A DNA stretch of 64,000 bases, from contig JAEUNZ010000040.1 in the NCBI GenBank assembly GCA_016790965.1, positions 1 through 64,000 on the forward strand. Reading direction: 5' to 3'. This DNA is from SSSZ01 sp016790965. Lineage in GTDB: Bacteria; Pseudomonadota; Gammaproteobacteria; Burkholderiales; Rhodocyclaceae. The position numbers were made by a program, and so were the translations under genes. Below are positions 1-10,500 of this stretch, one piece after another. The notes beneath the pieces are model-generated. The model ran no database searches. It was not told the DNA's origin and saw only the letters and a program-made list of their open reading frames with translations. Numbering within the stretch: the first letter of the stretch is position 1; every line of letters begins with the position of its first letter.

Positions 1-228
1 GACACAGACGAGGTGCTCGCCGTCAAGCGGGCCTTCAAACTGAGCGGCCGGGACGAGAACACCTCTTCCCGAATCTGGTGGGGCAACGCCCGCTCCTGCT
101 TCGCAATACATTGGAATTTCATGGACTTTGTCCTGGATGGCCTGAAACCAATCCCGGATCTCAACGAACGCTTCTTTCAGGCAAATCCGCCGGTTGAATT
201 CAAAGACTTGTCCAAGTGGGGGAAATGA
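1..228 (+). CDS. C-terminal part of an unrecognised protein
   Basis: The reading frame is open from base 1 and ends at TGA 226-228, so the gene begins upstream of the window and only about 75 C-terminal residues are visible. The segment has several aromatic residues (a WWGN motif, then an IHWNFMDF stretch) and ends FKDLSKWGK. It contains no signal, membrane segment or domain I can name. I do not recognise the family. The following 341 bases carry no convincing gene. Confidence 0.55.
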   Translation, partial: DTDEVLAVKRAFKLSGRDENTSSRIWWGNARSCFAIHWNFMDFVLDGLKPIPDLNERFFQANPPVEFKDLSKWGK

Positions 229-569
229 TGGAAACGACTGTCAAGAAGCGGCTCGCCCGAGGCTCGACTTCGTCAAACCGCTCGCCGGTGGCGGCAACCC
301 GCACTGCGGTAGGCAGGGGCACGATGTTCCGTGGCGAATGGCGGCGTAGGCAGAGGCCGGCTGCTTCAGTCGGGACTCCGCAACAATCTCAGCGAAACGC
401 CGGGATGAATGCGAACGCGATATTGATATATCACGTTCTGCCTATATACAGCGTGATGACACAACGCTAAATTGAGTCCCGATTCAAAGAACCCGAATGC
501 GGCCGCGGCTTCCATCTCGGTCACGGGAGTGCCATTCCCTGCTGCGCAAGCCACTGGAGACAAAATCGC
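229..569. other. Intergenic region, locally AT-rich
   Basis: This is a 341-base gap between the truncated first gene and the small secreted cluster. An 84-codon frame (216-470) crosses it, but its Arg/Ser-rich low-complexity translation resembles no protein and it overlaps the preceding stop, so I do not call it. The 415-475 part is markedly richer in A/T than its surroundings and holds the promoter candidate listed separately. Confidence 0.5.
423..450 (+). promoter_or_regulatory. Candidate sigma-70 promoter for the RTX lipase cluster
   Basis: A -35-like TTGATA (423-428) and a -10-like TATACA (445-450) are separated by 16 bases, within an A/T-rich patch of an otherwise GC-rich region. It lies about 120 bases upstream of the small ORF at 570 and would drive the genes at 570, 719, 1554 and perhaps 10587. 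Assignment is by consensus only. Confidence 0.4.
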
Positions 570-722
570 ATGAAAGCCTATCGCCGATTCGTCCTTGCCA
601 CCCTGTTGCCAGCCTGTTGGTCAAGCGCCCTCAACGCCCGCAACCCCGGCGCCACCGCCACCTACGCCGATAGATTCCTGGTTGGCGCAAGCAACGGCGA
701 GGCATGGGAGTGCGCGGCATGA
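570..722 (+). CDS. Small secreted or lipoprotein-like ORF (50 aa)
   Basis: A 50-codon frame starts at ATG 570 after GGAG (556-559, 10-base spacing) and ends at TGA 720-722. The N-terminus has basic residues (MKAYRR), a short hydrophobic run (FVLATLLPA) and a cysteine at residue 16 in an LPAC context resembling a lipobox. Its stop overlaps the next start as ATGA (719-722), the coupling arrangement repeated throughout this genome. That coupling supports both this ORF and the internal start of the next gene. Function is unknown; it could be a leader peptide whose translation controls the downstream gene. Confidence 0.45.
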   Translation: MKAYRRFVLATLLPACWSSALNARNPGATATYADRFLVGASNGEAWECAA

Positions 723-1552
723 GACCGCTACCTTTCGCGAACTGCCTCCAGGGCGCGCTGTTCTTCCTGTTGATGCTAACGGAGCCGGCCAGCCTGCCGG
801 CCGCCGATGACGCCAAGACGCGCCTGCAAAAAGCCGAGGCCCTGTTCCAGGAACGCTGCAAGACGGCCGGCGAGTTCATCCACCGGACGGCGGACAACGT
901 GGAAGGCCTCTTCCTCATGAAGCTGCGGCCCAACCGGATCAACTACCAGGATCAGTTCGCGATGGATGATCCGTATGGGAACGACATAGGCGGTGATGGG
1001 TACATCATTAATTTTTTACGTGGAAGAAATGCCAAGGGCTCACTGGTCGACCAAGGGAATTCAACCAACGGCTACCGCTACGTCGAAGCCGTCGATCCCA
1101 ATGATGGGAAGCGGTATCGGTATACCGGTTCCATGAAAATCGTGGGACGCAAAGATGCGAGTGCGCCAAACATTCAGGTGGAACTGAAGCGGAATCCGAA
1201 CTACGACCTCAACAACTACGCGTTCATGCTGGACCGCGTTCACACCACCGATCAGCCCCTCCGCTACGGTGTCACCTACGACGACATATCCACCCGCGAA
1301 GACCGCGACTACTGGATTGCCGGCAGTTCCCTCAAGGTCATCGATCTGAAGACCCAGGAAGTCATGGCCGAGCGTATCGGCTACATGATGGATCGGGGTC
1401 AGGGGAATATCTCGGGCGGACGAGCACCATGGCTACTCGCGGCCTTCCACGCCTGCCCTGCATTCCCCGCAACACCAGGCGGCCAGCCGTTCAAGATGCG
1501 TCAAACCCGCGATTTTGTTGAAAAAGTCCTTCACATCAAGCAGGAGAAATGA
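719..1552 (+). CDS. Exported protein of unknown function, upstream of RTX lipase
   Basis: This is a 277-aa protein. I choose ATG 719 over ATG 704 because a GGGAG (706-710) sits 8 bases upstream of it and it overlaps the preceding stop. Residues 1 to about 30 form a signal peptide (hydrophobic LQGALFFLLML, then SLPAAD). The mature part is mixed alpha/beta with many Asp/Tyr residues and two cysteines (one near the start, one near the end), and has no motif I can assign. It ends two bases before the RTX lipase start codon, so the two are almost certainly co-transcribed. A role as lipase accessory or surface partner is a guess from position only. Confidence 0.75.
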   Translation: MRPLPFANCLQGALFFLLMLTEPASLPAADDAKTRLQKAEALFQERCKTAGEFIHRTADNVEGLFLMKLRPNRINYQDQFAMDDPYGNDIGGDGYIINFLRGRNAKGSLVDQGNSTNGYRYVEAVDPNDGKRYRYTGSMKIVGRKDASAPNIQVELKRNPNYDLNNYAFMLDRVHTTDQPLRYGVTYDDISTREDRDYWIAGSSLKVIDLKTQEVMAERIGYMMDRGQGNISGGRAPWLLAAFHACPAFPATPGGQPFKMRQTRDFVEKVLHIKQEK

Positions 1553-1553
1553 C

Positions 1554-4500
1554 ATGCCGACCATTGCGGACTACTTGAAATACGCAAACCTCCAGATGGC
1601 TGCGGAGGCATTCCTGGTGGATGGCCTGGGAATTCCGCTGACTGGCACAGAATTCACGCGAGCGCTGACGACAGGCAACAACCACGCCTCCCGCTTCACC
1701 TCTTCCGAAGCGGCCAAATTTGTCGATCCAGCCACGGGCTGGACACTACTTGACCAGAGGGCGAACACCGCCACAGGCTTCTCCGGCACCCTATTCGTGA
1801 ACAACCAGACCGGTGAACTCGTTGTCAGCTTCCGCTCCACCGAATTCATCGACGACGCTGCCCGCGACAACGAAGCGACCAACAAGCTGGAGATCGGCGA
1901 CTTCGGTTTTGCCTTCGGCCAGCTGGCCGATATGGAACAGTGGTACGCCGAACTGAAACGCGCCGGAGGGCCGCTCAAGGGCAAGGCCTTTTCCGTCACT
2001 GGTTACAGCCTGGGCGGGCATCTGGCGACGGCATTCAATCTCCTGCATCCCGGCGCCGCCGCCCAGGTCATCACCTTCAATGGCGCCGGCATCGGCAAGA
2101 TCGGTGACGGCAGCCTCGAAAGCACCTATGGCGGCCTGCCGCGAATGGTGGCGCGCTTCCAGGAATTGCTCAATCAAGCCAGAGATACCGGCAATCTTGA
2201 AGCCAAATTCACCACCCCGGAAGCGCTCACCGCCTACCGGGCGATCAAGAGCCTCATTGCCGCCAACCGCGGGGTGCCCACCGCCGCAATGGATTCGGCC
2301 ATTCCCCGGAACGAATGGGCAAATCTCTCTTCCCTCGCCCAGCAGGAACTCACCCGCCTGGGTAACGCTCTGGCCACTGCCGCCAAAGTCGCGGGCGAAG
2401 CGGCCAGGGTGCCCTTACTCTCGTCCGGGGGTGTGGAAGCAAGCAGTCCGAAAGACGTGCCGCTCGCCGAAATCGCCGCGGCCTCCCTCGACTATCAGCT
2501 TGCCGTTCGCCTCACCTCCGCTGAATTCAGTACAGAGGCGCTCTCGATTCCGGTCAGCGCAGCGAACATCTGGTTTGGCAAGACCAGGGGGGAAGGTGCA
2601 TCGAGCATCACCAACCAGTACGACCTGGTCGGAACCGAAACGACTACGATTCCGACGGGCATGGTTTCCAACTGCCAGTACCACTACGGAATTGACGCCC
2701 ACGTGTTCATCGAAGATCAGCCGCTGTATCGGGGCAACGCCCCGAGCGAAGCGGCCAAGACGTCGAGAGCAAATTCTGGTGTAAAGCTATTCGTCTCCGG
2801 GTACAACGAGAACGACTTCGGCGACACCCACAGCCTCGTCCTCATCGTCGATTCCCTGAACGTCCAGAACCTGCTCAAGACCCTGGCGCCCGAAAGCAGC
2901 CAGGACCAGATCGAAACCCTCTTCAAGGCGGCCTCGGCCGCCAGGGCCAGATCGGACGCCGGCACGCAAGGCAAAGCCGAAGGCGACGTTCTGGAAAACA
3001 TTCTTGATGGGCTCTCCCGCTTGTTCCTGGCGGTCGATCCCCTGACCCGCAACGACAACGCAAGGAACGGCGACGACCTGCTCACCGGCAACACCTGGGC
3101 CGATCCCGACCATCGGGCCAGGTTCTACACTGCGCTCGACGCCGTGGCTCGCACGATCCAGGATGGTGAACTCGCTGGCAAACTCACCCTCTCTCTCCCC
3201 GAGGCCGCCCTGGCGACCGCCGCCCGCACCGACTTCGCCGCCTTCCTCACCCTGCTCACCGGCTCCCCGGTGGCCCTCCGCGCCAAGACCGGGGAAGAAG
3301 AAGCCGTCAACGCCGCGCTGGGCGCGGTCTGGGCCGATGTAGACGGCATCGATGTCTACGCTGGCTGGCTGGCCGACCAAGCGCTTACCCAGGCCGAGCG
3401 GGCCGCTGGACTGGGCAACACCACCGACGCATTCCTCCAGGACCGCGCCGCCTACCTGGGCTGGGTGAGTACGGCGAATCTCTCCAACCTTCCGGAAACC
3501 TCCGGCAGGACCGTCATTGATACCAGGCCATTCGATTTCCAAGAGGTTCGCAACCGGGAATTCACCCAGTTGGACGCGTCCCCCGGCTTGGGCCATACCT
3601 ACTTCGTCCGGGGCAGCATCATCGGCGGCACCAGCAGGATCATCTTCGGCGCCGGCGATGCCGACGCCCTCACCGGTGGCCACGAAGCCGACCACCTCTA
3701 CGGCGGCGCCGGTGACGACACCCTCTCCGGTGCCCAGGGCAACGACTGGCTGGAAGGCCAATCCGGTGCCGACACCCTGCTCGGCGGCGAAGGCCGGGAC
3801 ACCCTCCTCGGCGGGGCCGGGGACGACCTCCTGGAAGGCGGCTCCGAAGCCGACCTGCTCCGGGGCGGCGCCGGCGACGACACCCTGTGGGGGGGCGGGG
3901 GCAGTGACACCCTGGCGGGCGGTCTGGGGGACGACACCTACACCCTCATCGCCGGCGATGGCATGGACTGGATCGAAGATGCCGATGGCGAGGGCCGCAT
4001 CCGTCTGGGCGATGTCGTGATCGGCGATGCCGCCGGAGCCATCGCCTACGTCGGGCCTCGCGTCTGGCGCCAGACCATCGGCAACGTGCTGATCAACTAC
4101 GTCCTCTCCACCGCCGTGGATTCCCAAGGGGCGACGCGGGATTTCCTGACCCTCCAGAGTTCGGCGGGCATCGGCGCCTATCTCACCCAATGGACCCAAG
4201 GCGCCCTCGGCATCACCCTCCCCGGCGCCCCGGTCCTGGTCGATCCGCTGCCCGATACCGTGCCGCTCGAAACCGTGCACCGCACCCTGACCGGCATTCC
4301 CGACGTGGTCTATACCGGCTACATCCTGGCCGAGGGCAACCAGGAGGTCAGCGCCGGCGCCGATCCCCTGTTCACCGATCCCTGGCGCAACCCGCTGGGC
4401 GTTTCGGGCAACAACCTCATCACCGGCAGTACTGGCAATGACGTTCTGGGCAGCGGGCATGGCAACAGCGTCCTGATCGGCCACGGGGGGCAGGATCTCC

Positions 4501-7500
4501 TTTTCGTTCTCGATGGCAACAGCCGTCTTTACGCCGGGGACGAGACCGACCTCGCCACCGCCCTGGAGCAGAGCCGCAGCGCTTCCGCCACCGGAGCGCC
4601 GGGGTCGGTTTTTCTTACCGGCAATGGCAACAGCACGGTGGTCGGCAGTTCCGGCAACGATCTCATGCTCTTGGGCAACGGCAACCACGTGGCGGTCTTG
4701 GGGCCGGGCAACAACCTCCTCGTCACCGGGGTGGATGCCTTCGTCCCCAACAACGTCACCACCCTGGGCTGGTCGGTCACGGCCTCCAGTGACAATCCCC
4801 TGGACATCGACATCGACTGGGGCCGGGTGATGCTCGATGGCCGCGGCCCCCTCCTCCCCGAGGCTTACGACGGAAATGTAGCCTATCAGCAGACGGTGGG
4901 CTCCATCGAGGAGGTGCGGATTCACGCGCCCGGCTCCGGCAACAACGTGATCTACGCCGGCACCGGCCAGGACACGATCCTCCTGGGCAACGGCAGCAAT
5001 CTGGTCATCGGCGGGGCCGGCCGCACGACGGTTTTCGGGGGGACGGGGGCGGATACGGTCTATGGCGGCACGGGGAACCTGGCCGCCGCCGGGCGGGGCG
5101 GGGACGATTCGCTCATCGGCGGGACGGGCAACGATCTCCTGCTGGGTGGCGGGGGCAACGATGCCCTCTTCGGGGGGTACGGCAACGACAGGCTCGAAGG
5201 CGATGGCGCCCTGACGCCTGCGGGGCTATCCGGAGATGACGTCCTCGACGGCGGAGCGGGGGACGATGTCCTCTTCGGCAACGAGGGCCAGGACACCCTC
5301 GCCGGGGGATCGGGGGAGGACCGGCTCTACGGTGGCGAGGGCAACGACACCCTCACCGGCGGCAGCGGGATGGACGTGCTGCGGGGCGAGGCGGGAGACG
5401 ACACCTATGTCTTCGCGCTGGGCGATAGCCGGCCCAATGCCCTGGGCGAGACCGATACGGTGGACGATGCCCTGGGGACGAACCGCATCGTTCTGGAGGG
5501 GGTGGGATCGGGTTCGACAGGAAACGGGGATCTCGTCATCACCCGGGAGGGCGAGGCCCTCCTTCTCAGCCGCGGGCAGGATCGGATCTTCGTGCTGGGG
5601 GGCTTCACCGGGGCGGTGGCGTCCTATGGCTTTGCTGACGGCTCCAGTCTGGGCTACCGCGAGATGATCGCCCGCTACGGTCAATTCAACGCCAGCCAGA
5701 CCACGACGCAGGCCGGGGCCGATCTGGTGGGCGGGGCCCGGAACGATACCCTGGTGGCCAGCGGCGGGGGGAGCACCCTGCGGGGCGGACGGGGGGACGA
5801 CGTGCTGGCCGGGGACGGGGGCAACAATACCTATGCCTTCGCCTGGGGGGATGGGCGGGATCGCCTGGTGGACACGAGTCCCCGCACCGATGCCGCCGGT
5901 TCGGCCCTGCCCAATACCTTGCGCTTCGATGCGGGCGTCTCGGCCGCCGACCTGCGCCTGCGCCTGGAGGGCAATGCGCTGGTGGTGGCTTTGGGGGACG
6001 ACGGGGCGGGGGGTGAGGTGTGGATCGAGGGCGTCTCGCCCGAGAATCCTTGGGCGGCGCCCATCGAGCGTTTTGTGTTTGCCGATGGATCGGTCCTCGG
6101 CCTGGCGGAACTGCTGGGGGACGGCTTCTCGGGGACGGAGGCGGACGAGGTGCTGTGGGGCACGCCGGCGGCCGACCGTCTGGACGGCGGCGGCGGCAGG
6201 GATACGATCCTGGCCGGCGAGGGGGACGATACCCTGAGCGGCGGTGCCGGCGACGATGTCCTGGCCGGGGGGGCGGGAGCCGACTGCTTCGTGATCGACG
6301 GCCTGGGCGATGACACGGTGCAGGATTTCATGGCCGGCGACCGAATGGTGTTCGGGGAGGGAATCTGGCCCGAGGGGCTGACCGCCCGGGCGACGACCGG
6401 CAGCGATGGCCGCCCGGCGCTCCGGCTGGCCTTGGGGGAAGGCAGTGTGGTGCTGGAGGGGGGCTTCGCCGCCCCCGCCGGAACGTTTGCCTTCGCCGAC
6501 GGGCAGAACCTTTCCCTCGTCGAGGTCCTGCAGCGCGGGACGGCCCAGCGCACCACCCTCGTGTGCAGCGGGGGAAACTTCGTGTTCAGCGCCACGGCCG
6601 CGGATACCCTGACCGCCAGCGGCGGCGACGATACCCTGTCCGCCTGGGGCGATGGCGCCCAACTCCTGGGGGGGAGCGGCGAGTCGCTCCTGGAAGCCCA
6701 TGGCGACGGCAGCACCCTGGTGGGGGGAAGCGGCCACGACACCCTGTCCGCCTGGGGCGACGATTGCGTCCTGGTGAGCGGCCCGGGGGTGGTCGAGATG
6801 GTGTCCGCGGGGCAGAACACGCGCTATGTGTTGTACCCGGGGACTTCCGCCACCCTGCACGACGCGGGGCGCGGTGCGGCCACGCTTTGGCTGCCGGAAA
6901 CCCTGGCGCTGACGGACTTCTCCGTCAGCCGGGCCGGCGACGATCTTCTGCTGGCCGCCCGCTCGGGGGGTACCCTGGTCACGCTGCAAGGCTATTTCTC
7001 CGCCCCGGCCGAAGAACGCGGCTGGGTCGTGCTGGGGGGCGACGGCAGCGCCCGCCTGCTGGATGACTGGGTGGGATCGGAACTCGCGGCAGGCGATTAC
7101 GCAGCCGACGTGGCCGCAGCGGAAGACGCCTTCGCGGCGGGTCTGGCGGCCGACCTCCAGACCCGGGGTCGCCGGGGGGCGGCCCTCGGCGGTCTGGCGG
7201 GCCTCGACGCCGGCGAGGGGGTGGAGGTTCCCAGTCTGGGGTATTCCGTCCCCGTGGGCAGCTACCGCTTCGGCGGGCTTACCCAGGACAGCGCTGCCCT
7301 CGCCGCCGGCGAGACGCGCCTCTCGCCTTCGCTTGAGGATGAGGTCGCGGTGACCACGGTGCGCCAGACGGTGAGCTATACCATCCCGGGCTACAGCGTG
7401 AGCACAACCCTTCCCGGCGCATCCCGGATCGTCTCCCTGCCGCTGGGCTCGCTGCCGCCGGTGGCCTCCGGGGCGACGGTGAGCCTCCTCGGCCACGTGG

Positions 7501-10500
7501 GGGTGGCGGGCGGGCAGACCCTGTATTTCCAGGCCGGCGATCACCCGGAACTCGACCCGCGTTTCCAGGGGGGCGCCGGGGTCTCTTCCCGCTATCTGGT
7601 GCGCTACCCGGGCACCCAGGAGACCCTCTCGGTCGCGTCTTCTTCCGGCACCCGGACGGCCGAGGTGCAACAGGCCCTGGTGGAACGGAACGTCACCCTG
7701 CATCGCCTGACGGGGGACGACGCCGACCACACGGTCCTCGCCGAAAGCCCCTTTTTCGGTACCCTGCGCCTGGGGGCCGGGGACGACGTGGTCAACCTGG
7801 GGTCCAGCGCCGCCGAAGCGGGGGACTGGCTCTCGGGCGGGGGGGGGATGCCCTCCTTCGCCGCCCTGCGCGCCCAGGGCATGGGCGCCTTCGTCAGCGC
7901 GGGGGGCGGCAACGACACCATCGTGGGCACCGACGGCAACGACGGGCTGGCCGCCGGTAGCGGTCATGATGTCCTCGACGGAGGGCGCGGGGCGGATACC
8001 TATTACGCGCCTCTGGCGGCGGATTCGCTCACGGTCATCCGCGATTCCGGCGACCCGCAACCCCATGTGGATTTTATGATGTACGGCGGCTTTCCCCTCG
8101 ATACCCTGGTGCTTCCCGATGGGGTGCGTCCTGAGGATCTGAGCGTCGCGGTGTTCGACGATCCGGAAAACCCCGGCCTGCAACTTCTGCAGATCCGCTA
8201 TCAAGAGGGCAATATCCTGGTGGCCTTCGCCCCGCCGCCGTCGCCAGGCTGGACGGGTCTGGCCACCGAGGCGGGCCTGGGGGTGGAACGCTTCCAGTTC
8301 GCCGACGGAACCGTGCTGAGCCGCGAGGCGCTCATCGCCCGTGCGGCGGCGTTGAGCAACGCTTCCGCCCCCACGGTGGCGCTGGCCGGGTGGGACGTGC
8401 AGGCGGGGGAGACCCTTGCCGTGGCCGGCCTGCTCACGGCGGTCGATGCGGATGGCAATGGCCTGGCCCGTATCCAGGCCCGGCTGGAGGGTTCGGGCGA
8501 TGGCGCCCTGCTCCTCGACGGGGTGGCGCAGGAAGCCGGAGCGCTTCTCGACCTCGCCATCGCCGATGTGAACGACCTGGCCTACCGCGGCGGCGGCGCC
8601 GGCAGCGAGAATCAGCTTTTCATCCGGGCCTTCGACGGAGGACGCTGGAGCGACTGGACGAGCAGCCGGCTGGCCGTGCGCACGGGTGCCACGGTGCTGG
8701 CCCCCGAGCAGGATACGGCGACGAATTTCGTTCCGGTTCTGCTTGCCGGATATATCAGCGCCCAGTCTCCGGTAGGCGCGGCCATTCAGCGCTTCGAGAT
8801 TCTCGATCGGCGCGACGGCGCGGGGCGCGTATTGCTCGATGGCCTCCTCCCGGATGAGGCCAGCTTCGTCGTGGCGGCGGAAAACCTCGAGCGGGTGCGC
8901 TTCCTGGCCATGGCGGCCGGGGAACCCGATACGGTGATGATTCGCGCCGACGACGGGGCCGGCTGGGGGGCCTGGACCTCGCTGGCGCTCGCCGGCGAGG
9001 ACGAGGGCGTGGTGCTCAGGGCGGGCACGGCGGGGGAAAGGGTCGAGGGCGGCAGCGCGGAAGGCATCCTGGTCGCCCGGGCCGACAACACCCTGGCCTC
9101 GGGCAGCGGAAGGCAGACTTTCTTTCTGGGGCTGGGAAGCGGCACCACCCAACTGTACTCCTCAGCCAGGGCCGACCCGGACGTGATCCGCTTCGGCGCC
9201 GGGGTGACCCTCGAATCCATCCGCGCCCGGGTCAGCGGCAACGACTTGGTGCTTGAATTCGGCAGCCAGGGCGACCGGGCCATCGTGCACAACTTCCAGG
9301 GGGGTGTCGCGGGCGGTGCCTGCCTCATTGGAAGTTTCGAAACCTGTGATGCCGGCTACGCCACCTTTTCCCGTAGCGCCCTGGGCGAAACCCATTGGCG
9401 CAGTTTCGATGCCGAGGGCAACCCGCTGGCAGACGCCTGGACCAGGAGCAACGGAACCGTGGGCCAGGACCGCTACTTTGAGGACGGCAGCCGGGAGCGT
9501 ACCCTGAGCTACAGCGCCGGGGCGGTGCGCTATGAGTCGGTGGAGATGCGCTCGGCGGATGGTTCCACCCATAGCGTGCGGCAGGGCAGCGACGGAAGCC
9601 AGCAGGTCGAAGACTTCGACGCCCGCACCGGCGCCGTCCACTCCACCGGGGTCGTGGTCCGCTCGGACTCCCGCATGAGTTACGACAAGTCGGGTTCCGG
9701 AACGGGCGATTGGGCGTCCCTGATCACCACCACTTACGCCAATGGTTCCTCCAGCGCATTCAGCAACGCTCACAGTGCTGACGGCACAAATCGCAGCGGA
9801 TGGCAGCTTGCCGACGGTTCCGCGGGCTACGACGTGCGCGACAGCAGCGGGCGACAGATCGCGACCGGCACGGTGAGCGCCGACGGGCGCGCCACCTTGC
9901 GCACCGGAGGGAACAGCCTCCTGACCGGCAGCGCCGCGGCCGACACCCTGAACGGCGGGGCCGGCAACGATTTCCTGGCCGGCGGCCGGGGCGACGATCG
10001 TGTCTCCCTGGGGGCAGGCCGCGATCTGGTGGCTTTCAACGCGGGAGATGGCCACGACCGGATCGTCCTTGGCAGCGATGGCGGCGACAGCGTCAGCCTG
10101 GGCGGCGTGTCCTTCGATTCGGACCTCTGGTTCTCGCGCTCCGGCAACGATCTGGTCCTGGGGGTCAGCGAAGAAGACAGCCTGACCTTCGAAGATTGGT
10201 ACGCCGCGGGCAGCCGCCGGGGCATCACCTCCTTGCAGATCATTGCCCCGGCCGTCATGGCGGCGTCCTGGCCCGAATCCTCGCCCGTCACCCGCTTCGA
10301 CTTCCAAGATCTGGTCGACCATTTCGACGCGGCCCAGCACGAATCCCCCGGCCTCCAGGCCTGGAACTTCCCCCGCTCCCTGCTGGAAGCTTCGGCGGAA
10401 GGGAGTGCGGAAAACGCCCTGGGCGGCGGCCTGGCCTTCCACTTCGGCCGGCACGGAAATTTCGCGGGCGTCAGCATGGCTTCGGCCCAATCGGTGGCTT

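Noticed and set aside
216..470. 84-codon frame in the first intergenic region
   Set aside because: It overlaps the preceding stop and is Ser/Arg/Thr-rich; its end runs through the AT-rich promoter patch. There is no sign of selection.
3640..6300. Regular short repeats that at first suggest a CRISPR-like or tandem DNA array
   Set aside because: The periodicity is 27 bases in coding frame and encodes GGxGxDxLx nonapeptides; these are RTX protein repeats. No CRISPR array or cas gene exists in the window.
5226..9152. Very long minus-strand open frame (1308 codons) opposite the RTX gene
   Set aside because: It is a shadow of the GC-rich repetitive RTX gene; its translation is Gly/Arg/Pro/His-rich without domains. 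The same holds for the 712-codon frame at 2787-4925 and the 586-codon frame at 9162-10922.
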